Made by a program: the position numbers and the translations under genes
The notes under the pieces: generated by a model
Seen by the model: only the letters and a program-made list of their open reading frames with translations
Database searches by the model: none
Told to the model about the DNA's origin: nothing
DNA from: Armatimonadota bacterium
Lineage (GTDB): Bacteria; Armatimonadota; UBA10988
DNA length: 64,000 nucleotides
Direction: 5' to 3'
Assembly (NCBI GenBank): GCA_016235455.1
Contig: JACRKZ010000031.1
Location: forward strand, 1-64,000
Shown: in pieces, positions 9,383-17,242 of the stretch
Position numbering within the stretch: the first letter of the stretch is position 1
Layout: each line of letters starts with the position of its first letter

Positions 9383-10090
9383 TTACTTCTTGCCCTTGCC
9401 GCCGCCGGCGCGAGCCGCGCGCGCCGGCAGGCGCAGCACGACCGAGGCCAGGTGCTGCCGGCCCTTGCCGCCGACCGCCTGCGTCACTTCGACCGTGTCC
9501 TGCTTGGCCAGGTCGTCGTGCTTCAGCGACGAAGCCACGAGCACCGTCACCGGCTCGGCCAGCGCGATGGTGACGTCCTTCTCCGCGGTCTTGAGGGTCA
9601 GCGAGTCCGCCGTCACGGCGGTCACCTGCCCGACCAGCACGGTCGGCTTGGGCAGGTTCTTGGCGCCTTTGGCAGCCTTGCCGGCCAGGCGGGCGGTCAG
9701 CGGGCGCGACGCGGCGTCAAGGGCGAGCGTGGCCTCGTCTTCCTTGCCCGTCCACACCACCAGGCCCTGCGCCGTGGGCTTGTCAGGGTTGGCGTCGACC
9801 ACCACCGCGGCGAAGGTCTGCGCCTTTACGTCGGCCACCGCGCCCATCGCCAGGCTGGCGTAGAGCGTCTTGTCGTTGAGCGTGAACTCCGCCGCCTCGG
9901 GCGGCTGGCCCGCCGCGGCCTTGCCTTTGGCCGTGTGCATCACGGTCAGCGCTGTTGCCGAGATATCGGAGATGGTGCCCATCACCGGGGCCTTGGCCTT
10001 GGCCGGGCCCGCCTGCTTGTCGCCCTTGGCCGCTATGGCCGGCAGGCACAGCAGAGCCGTTGCGGCGACAGCCATCCACACCTTCTTCAT
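9383..10090 (-). CDS. Exported DUF5666-like protein, paralogue of the 7152-7937 gene
   Basis: 235 residues. The start ATG at 10090 follows AAGGAGA by 5 bases and gives a clear signal peptide (MKKVWMAVAATALLCLPAIAA). Two repeated beta units are visible (MGTISDISATALTVMH near residue 38; VGQVTAVTADSLTLKT near residue 155), plus the FTLNDKTLYASL motif shared with the paralogue at 7152. The C-terminus is lysine- and glycine-rich (ARAGGGKGKK). Function unknown. The paralogues have diverged a good deal outside the core motifs, so the duplication is not recent. Confidence 0.75.
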   Translation of the reverse strand: MKKVWMAVAATALLCLPAIAAKGDKQAGPAKAKAPVMGTISDISATALTVMHTAKGKAAAGQPPEAAEFTLNDKTLYASLAMGAVADVKAQTFAAVVVDANPDKPTAQGLVVWTGKEDEATLALDAASRPLTARLAGKAAKGAKNLPKPTVLVGQVTAVTADSLTLKTAEKDVTIALAEPVTVLVASSLKHDDLAKQDTVEVTQAVGGKGRQHLASVVLRLPARAARAGGGKGKK

Positions 10091-10155
10091 CACAGTCTCC
10101 TTGTAGACCAACGCCACCCAATGACGCCGGATCCGGGCGCCGGTTCAGTGGTCGC

Positions 10156-10182
10156 GTTACCAAACCCCTACCGGTCGGTAAC
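10156..10182. promoter_or_regulatory. Inverted repeat upstream of the 9383-10090 gene
   Basis: GTTACC and its exact complement GGTAAC are separated by 15 bases, with an inner TACCG-GT-CGGTA. The element lies 66 bases upstream of the exported paralogue's start and 45 bases past the stop of the beta-helix gene at 10227. It could be an operator or a weak hairpin; nothing else supports either reading. Confidence 0.3.
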
Positions 10183-10226
10183 CGGTCTGGGATCGCCGGG
10201 TCGCGGCGCGGCGCACGGCCTCGACC

Positions 10227-12980
10227 TTACTCGGCGAACCGTAGCGCCTCGATGTTGGCGATGCCCACGCCGCCGCTGAACGTCAGGTAGACCAGCCGCT
10301 GGCCCGTGGCGCCCTTGAGCGGCACGGACTGCTCAGCAAAGACGCGGAAGCCGCCGGTACTGGTGAACGTATGCCGCCCGACCTCGGGACCGGTGGGTGA
10401 GTCCAGGCGCACCGAGAGCCGGCCGCCCGCGAAGTTCGGGTCGATGCCCACGCGCAGGACCAGCGTCCGGAACCGCTCGGCACCCAGCTCGAACGGGCCA
10501 AAGCCCAGGTGGTCGCCGTTCTCGATGTGCCCCATGGGGCCGGCAGGATCGATCTCGACGCCGTGGTTCTCGCTGATCTGCGCCGCGCGCAGCCAGCCGT
10601 CGGGCGTGGCCCGCATGGGATCGCTGAGTACCAGCGGCGTGTAGCGCCCGCTGGCCACCGGTCCGAGCTGCCCATCGCGCACGGCGCGCGCTTTGACCGT
10701 GGTCGGCGCCGTGAGTCGCAGGGGGGCGGCGTAGGCCGGCGAGGCCGCGGTCGGCTCACTGCCGTCGACGGTGCAGACGATCCGCTGATCCGCCCAGCGC
10801 GGCCGGATGACCACGGCCTGGCCGGGCAGCAGGCCACCCTCGGCGGGGAACAGCGCCGGCTCGGCCAGCGGCAGCGTCAGACGGTAGGCATCGCGTTGCA
10901 GGCCGATGGTGTCGAAGGGGATCGGAGGGCAGGCGCCCAGCGGCTCGCGCGTCTCGAAGGTCAGCCGGTCGTCGTGCACGAACGCGGGCGGCGCGTCCAG
11001 CGTGGTGTTGTCCGCGGCGCGGTTGCGCGCCGTTTCGAAGCTGCCGGCCGAGCGCCACCGCGCGTTGCGCAGCACGTCGCTGCCGGTGACGATCTGATCG
11101 GTGGGTGCCCACAGGTCGAGCAGCCAGGGGTAGCGGGTGTCATACGGCGGCTTGGTCACGTCGATGTCGCCGCGCAGCCGCTTGATCTGGAGCGGGTCCT
11201 TGATGTAGTCGGCCCAGCCCGCCCGGTCCAGGCCGGCGGGGATATGCAGGCCGTTCTGCTCATACAGCAGGTTGCCCTCGATACGGTGCAGCCGGCCGCC
11301 ATTGATGGCGAACGGCATGGCGCGGTTGCGCCAGAAGACGTTGCCGCGCACGAGCGTGCCCGAGGCACCATCGTCGCAGTAGATCAGCGACGAGACGCCG
11401 AGCGGCGAGCCATTGGCCCAGAAGAAGTTGCTGGTGACCTCGTTGCCGGCCTCGCTGGGGTCGCGGCCCATGTAGAACACACCCATGTCGTCGGCCACCA
11501 GCAGCGTGTGGTGGATCTCGTTGCGCGTCACGCGGTGGTCGTTGCCGTGCAGGTAGAGCGCCAGGCCCGGCGCGTCGTGGATCAGGCAGCCGCTGACCTC
11601 GTTGCCCACACCGTCGAGGTTCACCGCGCCGCGATAGGTGCGTTCCAGGCGGTTGAAGTCATGGAGATGGCAGTTGCGCACGGCATTGCCCGCCGGCGTC
11701 AGGGTCACGCGGTCGCCGCCGCCCAGACTGATTGCGCCGGCGCCCAGGCCGTAAAGGTCGCAGGACAGCACCTGATGGTTGCGCCCGGCGCGGCGGTCGA
11801 GGGTGCTGTGGGCATAGATGTACTCGTGCCAACTGCCCAGCGCGCGGCTGATCGGCTGGCCATCGGGCATCTCGTGGCGGTAGATCTTGTCCGGCTCGAT
11901 GCCCTGGCCGATGCACACGCCGACGGTGCCGAAGTTGCGGATGGTGCAGCCGGCCAGGATGCAGCTCTCGCCGCGCTCGATGTACACGCCGAGGCCGCGG
12001 CCCAACTCGATGGTCAGGCCGGCCAGCGTGACATACGAGGCACCTTCCAGGCAGACCAGCGGCGCATCGAGCAGCGAGACCGAGTAGGTGCCGGCGCCCA
12101 CCGGCGGCCAGACGTAAAGCTTGCCGGCGGTGCGGTCGACGTAGTACTCGCCCGGCCGGTCGATTTCCTCGAGCAGGTTGAGCGCATACCAGTGCCGCCA
12201 CGGCGCTCCGGTGGCGATGCCATACATGGTGGCCTGGGCCATGGTCAGCGTCTTGGCCGCCGGGTCGATCTTGGCCAACTTGATGGTGTCGTCGGCATAG
12301 CCGTAGTTGAAGAGGCCCGACAGCCACACATCGTCGGCGGCCAGCCAGCGCTCGGGGCGGTCGCCGTCATAGCCGAAGGTGCCACCGCGCTCGGCGTAGT
12401 CGCCGTCGCGCGGCACGCTGCCCTTGTCCTTGACCGCGCCGATGAGCTGCGTGCCGTCATTCGGCCAGCGCGCAATCTCGAGCGCGCGGTCGTCGCAGAA
12501 CAGCTCCAGGCCGGGGTTGGTATAGGGCCGGCGGAAGCCGCGCGCGCTCATCCGCCCCAGATTGCCAATGCCCAGCGCGGCCAGGTCGAACATGCGCACC
12601 GTGGCCCGCGCGCTGGGGTCCAGCCGCTTCAAGACCGCGGCATCGGTCACCGACTGCCCCTGGCCGGGCAGGTCGCGGCCGCCGCGCAAGCGCACGCGGC
12701 CGGGATTGACCGCGCGCCAGAGCACTGGTGCGCCGTCGCGGCCGGAGTCGCGCGCGTCGAGCTCCAATGGCGCGGTCAGCTCCCAGGCGCCGTCGTGCAG
12801 CCAGACCGTCGAGCCCCCACGGTTCGGGGTGGCGCGGACCGCGTCGCGCGCGCGCGTGAGCGTGCGGAACGGGCGCGCCTGCGTGCCGGGGCTGGCATCG
12901 TCGCCGGTGGGGGCGACGTGGAAGTCGGCGGCGGCGAGCGCTCCGCAGAACAGCATCAGCAGCGACAAGACGCGTGTCAT
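10227..12980 (-). CDS. Large secreted parallel beta-helix protein with chitobiase-type C-terminal domain
   Basis: 917 residues with a signal peptide (MTRVLSLLMLFCGALAAADF). The segment DFHVAPTGDDASPGTQARPF is the usual opening of secreted pectate-lyase-like beta-helix proteins, and PbH1-type coils follow through about residue 560. Around residues 735-800 a beta-sandwich resembling the CHB_HEX_C/chitobiase C-terminal Ig domain appears (RIVCTVDGSEPTAASPAYA). The last 110 residues look like a jelly-roll or carbohydrate-binding module. It is likely a glycoside hydrolase or lyase on plant or algal polysaccharide, but I cannot name the linkage. It diverges from pdhB with 98 bases between. Confidence 0.8.
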   Translation of the reverse strand: MTRVLSLLMLFCGALAAADFHVAPTGDDASPGTQARPFRTLTRARDAVRATPNRGGSTVWLHDGAWELTAPLELDARDSGRDGAPVLWRAVNPGRVRLRGGRDLPGQGQSVTDAAVLKRLDPSARATVRMFDLAALGIGNLGRMSARGFRRPYTNPGLELFCDDRALEIARWPNDGTQLIGAVKDKGSVPRDGDYAERGGTFGYDGDRPERWLAADDVWLSGLFNYGYADDTIKLAKIDPAAKTLTMAQATMYGIATGAPWRHWYALNLLEEIDRPGEYYVDRTAGKLYVWPPVGAGTYSVSLLDAPLVCLEGASYVTLAGLTIELGRGLGVYIERGESCILAGCTIRNFGTVGVCIGQGIEPDKIYRHEMPDGQPISRALGSWHEYIYAHSTLDRRAGRNHQVLSCDLYGLGAGAISLGGGDRVTLTPAGNAVRNCHLHDFNRLERTYRGAVNLDGVGNEVSGCLIHDAPGLALYLHGNDHRVTRNEIHHTLLVADDMGVFYMGRDPSEAGNEVTSNFFWANGSPLGVSSLIYCDDGASGTLVRGNVFWRNRAMPFAINGGRLHRIEGNLLYEQNGLHIPAGLDRAGWADYIKDPLQIKRLRGDIDVTKPPYDTRYPWLLDLWAPTDQIVTGSDVLRNARWRSAGSFETARNRAADNTTLDAPPAFVHDDRLTFETREPLGACPPIPFDTIGLQRDAYRLTLPLAEPALFPAEGGLLPGQAVVIRPRWADQRIVCTVDGSEPTAASPAYAAPLRLTAPTTVKARAVRDGQLGPVASGRYTPLVLSDPMRATPDGWLRAAQISENHGVEIDPAGPMGHIENGDHLGFGPFELGAERFRTLVLRVGIDPNFAGGRLSVRLDSPTGPEVGRHTFTSTGGFRVFAEQSVPLKGATGQRLVYLTFSGGVGIANIEALRFAE

Positions 12981-13078
12981 GGCCCAGACCTCTCAGCCGG
13001 AGAGTTGGCCCGCGGCAGAATGAAACCTGCCCCCCACGGCGAACGTCCCTACAGTGTCGCCGAGAGGACCACCACGCT

Positions 13079-14059
13079 ATGAGGAAGCTGTCGTACGCCA
13101 AAGCCCTGCGCGAAGCGCTGTGCATCGAGATGGACCGTGACGAGCGGGTCATCCTGCTGGGCGAGGATATCGCGGCCTATGGCGGGTCGTTCAAGGTGAC
13201 TGACGGGCTGCTGGCCCAATACGGCGCTGAGCGGGTGCGCGATACGCCGATCAGCGAGAACACCATCGTCGGGCTGGCCACGGGCGCCGCGCTCATGGGC
13301 TTGCGGCCGGTGGCTGAGATCATGTTCATGGATTTCATCGGCCTCGCGGTCGACCAGATCGTGAACCATGCCGCCAAGTTCCACTACATGTATGGCGGGC
13401 AGAAGGCCGTGCCCATCGTCGTGCGCACGCCCGCCGGCGGCGGGCGTGGCTATGGCCCGACACACAGCCAGAGCCTCGAAGCCTGGTTCATGCATTCGCC
13501 CGGCCTCAAGGTGGCCTGTCCGGCCACGCCGGCCGATGCCAAGGGCTTGCTGCTGAGCGCCATGCGCGACGACAACCCGGTGCTGTTTGTCGAGAACAAG
13601 CTGCTGTATGGCGTGCAGGACGAGGTGCCCGAGGGCGACTACACCGTGCCCTTTGGCCAGGCCCGCATCGCGCGCGAAGGCACCGACCTGACCATCGTCA
13701 CCTACAGCCGCATGGTCGGGGAGTCGGTGGTGGCGGCCGATGCGCTGGAGCAGCAGCACGGTATCAGTGCCGCGGTGATCGACCTGCGCACGCTGTGTCC
13801 GCTGGATATGGACACGGTCACCGAGTCCGTCTCCGCCACCGGCCGCTGCCTGATCGTGGCCGAAGACTACCAGACGGCCGGTGTCGCCGCGGAGATCGGC
13901 TTCCAGGTCATCGAGCGCGCGTTTGAGTACCTCGACGCACCGCTGCGCAGAGTCTGCGGGCTGGACGTGCCCATTCCCTGTGCGCGCGGGCTGGAGGAGA
14001 TTGTCTTGCCCACGCGAAGCCGCATCGCGACCGCGGCGTTCGAGTTGGCGACATTCTGA
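13079..14059 (+). CDS. pdhB: Pyruvate/2-oxoacid dehydrogenase E1 component, beta subunit
   Basis: 326 residues, standard for a transketolase-like E1-beta. The N-terminus RKLSYAKALREAL and motifs LLGEDIAAYGGSFKVTDGL, RVRDTPISENTIVGLATGAA and the potassium/cofactor-loop region PAGGGRGYGPTHSQ are typical. ATG 13079 is preferred to an upstream in-frame ATG at 12974, because conservation begins there and the longer reading would overlap the divergent gene. E1-beta normally pairs with E1-alpha (thiamine-diphosphate binding) and feeds E2/E3, yet no alpha subunit, E2 or E3 lies nearby. The partner must be encoded elsewhere, or the operon has been broken up. The substrate (pyruvate, acetoin or branched-chain oxoacid) cannot be told from the beta subunit alone. 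Confidence 0.92.
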   Translation: MRKLSYAKALREALCIEMDRDERVILLGEDIAAYGGSFKVTDGLLAQYGAERVRDTPISENTIVGLATGAALMGLRPVAEIMFMDFIGLAVDQIVNHAAKFHYMYGGQKAVPIVVRTPAGGGRGYGPTHSQSLEAWFMHSPGLKVACPATPADAKGLLLSAMRDDNPVLFVENKLLYGVQDEVPEGDYTVPFGQARIAREGTDLTIVTYSRMVGESVVAADALEQQHGISAAVIDLRTLCPLDMDTVTESVSATGRCLIVAEDYQTAGVAAEIGFQVIERAFEYLDAPLRRVCGLDVPIPCARGLEEIVLPTRSRIATAAFELATF

Positions 14060-14097
14060 GCCGACCGTCAAGCGTCCGCAGGCGTCAGGAGCCATCC

Positions 14098-15501
14098 ATG
14101 CCCGACCGACGCGCGTTCCTGGCGACTACGGCGATGCTGGCGGCGACGCGTCTGCGCGCTGCCAAGCCGCCCAACATCGTCTTCATCCTGACCGACGACC
14201 AGGGCTACGGCGACCTGTCGTGCCACGGCAACCCGATCCTGCGCACTCCGAACATCGACCGCATCCACCGCGATGCGGTGCGCCTCACGGAGTTCCACGT
14301 CAGCCCGACCTGCGCGCCGACGCGCTGCACGTTGATGACCGGGCGGCATGAGTTCCGCTCGGGCGTGACGCACACCATTCTGGAGCGCGAACGCATGGCC
14401 CTGTCGGCCGCCACGCTGCCCGAGATGCTGCGGCGCGCGGGCTACACCACCGGCATCTTCGGCAAGTGGCACCTGGGCGACGAGGATGCCTACCTGCCCG
14501 AACGGCGCGGCTTCGACGAGGTCTACATCCACGGCGGCGGCGGCATCGGCCAGAGCTATCCCGGCAGTTGCGGCGATGCGCCGGGCAACACCTACTTCTC
14601 GCCGACCCTGTGGCACAACGGCCGGTTCGAGAAGACCGACGGCTACTGCACTGACCTGTTCTTCGGCGCCGCTGAGCGCTGGGTGGGCCAGGTGCGCGGC
14701 AAGCAGCCGTTCTTTGCCTACATCACGCCCAACGTGCCACACGGCCCGTTGCAGGTGCGCGACGAGGACCTGGCGGTGTACCGCGGCAAGGTGCCGGACA
14801 ACACCGCCAAGTTCTTCGGCATGATCCACAATCTCGACCAGAACGTTGGCCGGCTGCTCGACGCGCTCACCCGCTGGGACCTGGACCGCGACACGCTGGT
14901 CGTCTTCATGACCGACAACGGCGGCACGGCCGGTCTGCAGGTGGGCAACGACGGCATGAGGACCGGCAAGGGCACCGCCTTCCGCGGCGGCACGCGCGTG
15001 CCGTCGTTCTGGCGCTGGACCGGTACGCTGACGCCCGGTGACCGGCCGCAACTCGCCGGCGCCATCGACGTGCTGCCGACGCTGGCCGAGCTGGTCGGCG
15101 CGCAACCGGCGCAGCCGGTCGATGGACGCAGCCTGCTGCCGCTGCTGCGCGATCCGGCGGCCGCGTGGCCCGACCGTCTGCTCTACACCCATGTCGGCCG
15201 ATGGGAGCGGGGTCAGGCGGCGGGCAGCAAATACCGCCAGTGCCGCGTGCGCGCGCCACGCTGGGAACTCGTCTCCAACAGCCGGACGACCGAGCCGGCC
15301 TGGCAGCTGTACGACATCTTCGCCGATCCGGGCGAGCGAACCGACCTGGCCACGCGGCAGCCCGCCGTGGTCGCCGAGCTGGCCGCCGCCTACGACCGCT
15401 GGTGGGAGAGCATCCTGCCGGGCCTGGTCAACGAGGAGGTCACCGGCCCGGCCGAGAATCCCTACCGCACCCGCTACGAGCAGCAGTTCGGCAAGGCATG
15501 A
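14098..15501 (+). CDS. Type I (formylglycine) sulfatase
   Basis: 467 residues of the arylsulfatase fold. The N-terminus carries an RRAFL motif followed by an alanine-rich segment, compatible with Tat or Sec export. D33 and D34 (LTDDQGYGDLS) are expected metal ligands. C72 in CAPTR fits the C-x-P-x-R sulfatase signature and should be converted to formylglycine. GIFGKWHLGDE and VVFMTDNGGT are further conserved blocks. It probably removes sulfate esters from a polysaccharide. The esterase gene follows after 10 bases, so the two likely act together on a substituted sugar polymer. No canonical formylglycine-generating enzyme is visible here; the FGE-like domain at 17243 lacks the cysteines. Confidence 0.93.
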   Translation: MPDRRAFLATTAMLAATRLRAAKPPNIVFILTDDQGYGDLSCHGNPILRTPNIDRIHRDAVRLTEFHVSPTCAPTRCTLMTGRHEFRSGVTHTILERERMALSAATLPEMLRRAGYTTGIFGKWHLGDEDAYLPERRGFDEVYIHGGGGIGQSYPGSCGDAPGNTYFSPTLWHNGRFEKTDGYCTDLFFGAAERWVGQVRGKQPFFAYITPNVPHGPLQVRDEDLAVYRGKVPDNTAKFFGMIHNLDQNVGRLLDALTRWDLDRDTLVVFMTDNGGTAGLQVGNDGMRTGKGTAFRGGTRVPSFWRWTGTLTPGDRPQLAGAIDVLPTLAELVGAQPAQPVDGRSLLPLLRDPAAAWPDRLLYTHVGRWERGQAAGSKYRQCRVRAPRWELVSNSRTTEPAWQLYDIFADPGERTDLATRQPAVVAELAAAYDRWWESILPGLVNEEVTGPAENPYRTRYEQQFGKA

Positions 15502-15511
15502 GGAGCGCGTC

Positions 15512-17239
15512 ATGATGCCCTTGGCTCTCCTACTGGCGCTGACCGCCGCGCAGGCGCCCTTCGCCACGCCCGAGGCGGTCTGGCGTGACTTCGATCCGCG
15601 GCGCGATCCGCTCGATGTCGAGATCAAGAAGGAGTGGACCGAAGGCGGCGCGCACTACCGCGAGTTCTACTTCACCGGCGAGACCATCGATGGCCAGGTC
15701 GTGCGCGTGTATGCTCAGTACGGTGCGCCCGAAGGCGGCAAGTCGCTGCCCGCGGTGCTGCACATCCATGGTGGCGGCCAGACGGTGAACCCGTCGTGGC
15801 TGGCCTTCTGGACCAGGCGCGGCTACGCGGCGATGACCTTCAACTGGGGCGGCCGCTGGGACAATCGCGCCGAGTTCACGCGCTGGGGCACCTTCAAGGA
15901 GGGCAACCACCTTGACGCGCGCACGGGTGTGGTGGTCCATCCCGACCAACGCGCCTCGTGCTGGTACCACTGGGCGGTGCTCTCGCGCCGCTGCCTGACC
16001 TACCTTGAGCAGCAACCCGAGGTCGATGCGCAGCGACTGGGCATCTTCGGCGTGTCCATGGGCGGCACGCTGGTCTGGCCGATCGCGGCCATGGACAAGC
16101 GCGTCAAGGCGGCCTGCGCCATCTACGGCAACGGCTGGGACACGCATCCACCCGACGTGACGGCGCCCGATCCGCGCGCCGACGATGCCGACACCCGCTT
16201 GTGGCGCGCCACCATGCAGGGCGAGTCGTATGCGCCGCTGATCCGCTGCCCGCTGCTGTTCCTCAGCGCCACCGACGACCAGCATGGCCGCATGGACCGC
16301 ACGGACGCCATCCTGAGCCGGCTCGGCGGGCCCGGCTGGCAGGCGGTCACGCCCAACCAGCGTCACCATGTCGCGCCCGACCAAGGCCGGTCACTGCCGA
16401 TGTTCATGGATGCCGCGCTGCGTGGCGGCCCAGCCCTGCCCAAGTCGCCCGAGACCGCGCTGGATCTGGCCGGCAACGGCGTGCCGCGGCTGCGTGTGAC
16501 GCCGGACAGGCTGGCCGACGTGGAGCGGGTCGACGTCTGGTATGCCCTGGGCCAGACTCAGCCCATGGCTCGTCACTGGCGCCTGGCGAAACCCGTGCGC
16601 GCGGGCGACATCTGGACCGCCGCGCTGCCGGTGATGGATACCGGGCAGCGGCTCTACGCCTTCGCCAACGTCGGCTATCGCGGCGGCCCGTGCCTGACCT
16701 CGGCGCAGCAGTCGGCCGTGCCGAGCCGGCTTGGCGCGGCGCGGGCCACGGACCAGGCCTCGTCGCTGGTCGACGACTTCGCCGATGGCCTCCACGCCTG
16801 GGTCCGGCCGGCTTCGTACACCGATCCCGACCGCGACACGACGTACCTGAAGCTGGGCCAGGGCCCCGATGGCCGGCCGGCGCTGGTGCACGAGAGCACC
16901 ACGGGCGGCCACATTCAGGTGGGCACGCACAAGATCGGCGATCCCGCCTGGCGCGGGCCAGTTGGCGCCGCGCTCAGCTTCGAGATCTTCTCCACCCAGG
17001 CCAACACCCTCACCGTGGCGCTGACCGAGAACGAGTTCGTGCCCGGCATGAAGGTCTACACAGCCGAGGTGGCGCTGCTGGCCTCGGCCGCGTGGCAGAC
17101 CGTGACGCTGCGCCCGGCCGAGCTGAAGACCGACAAGGGCGAGGTGCTGGCCGACTGGCAGCGGGTGACCAACCTGGAGCTGCGCAGCAGCACCTGGAAG
17201 GGCGGCGACTTCACGCTCGGGCCCGTGCGCTGGCGCTGA
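15512..17239 (+). CDS. Secreted acetyl-xylan-esterase/dienelactone-hydrolase-like enzyme with C-terminal beta domain
   Basis: 575 residues with a short signal peptide (MMPLALLLALTAAQA). AGGAG sits 6 bases before ATG 15512. An alpha/beta-hydrolase domain spans about residues 60-330: oxyanion motif HIHGGGQT, nucleophile S182 in FGVSMGGT, and candidate acid and base in LFLSATDDQHG and PNQRHHVAPDQ. The last 150 residues (SLVDDFADGLHAW to the end) form a probable carbohydrate-binding jelly roll. It is co-transcribed with the upstream sulfatase. It likely removes acetyl or other acyl groups from a polysaccharide; the exact ester is not determinable. The stop is 3 bases from that of the convergent gene. 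Confidence 0.83.
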   Translation: MMPLALLLALTAAQAPFATPEAVWRDFDPRRDPLDVEIKKEWTEGGAHYREFYFTGETIDGQVVRVYAQYGAPEGGKSLPAVLHIHGGGQTVNPSWLAFWTRRGYAAMTFNWGGRWDNRAEFTRWGTFKEGNHLDARTGVVVHPDQRASCWYHWAVLSRRCLTYLEQQPEVDAQRLGIFGVSMGGTLVWPIAAMDKRVKAACAIYGNGWDTHPPDVTAPDPRADDADTRLWRATMQGESYAPLIRCPLLFLSATDDQHGRMDRTDAILSRLGGPGWQAVTPNQRHHVAPDQGRSLPMFMDAALRGGPALPKSPETALDLAGNGVPRLRVTPDRLADVERVDVWYALGQTQPMARHWRLAKPVRAGDIWTAALPVMDTGQRLYAFANVGYRGGPCLTSAQQSAVPSRLGAARATDQASSLVDDFADGLHAWVRPASYTDPDRDTTYLKLGQGPDGRPALVHESTTGGHIQVGTHKIGDPAWRGPVGAALSFEIFSTQANTLTVALTENEFVPGMKVYTAEVALLASAAWQTVTLRPAELKTDKGEVLADWQRVTNLELRSSTWKGGDFTLGPVRWR

Positions 17240-17242
17240 TCG

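Noticed and set aside
10509-13082. 857-codon open frame on the plus strand
   Set aside because: Opposite the beta-helix gene at 10227-12980, which has a signal peptide and beta-helix coils. The plus product is compositionally typical of a shadow frame.
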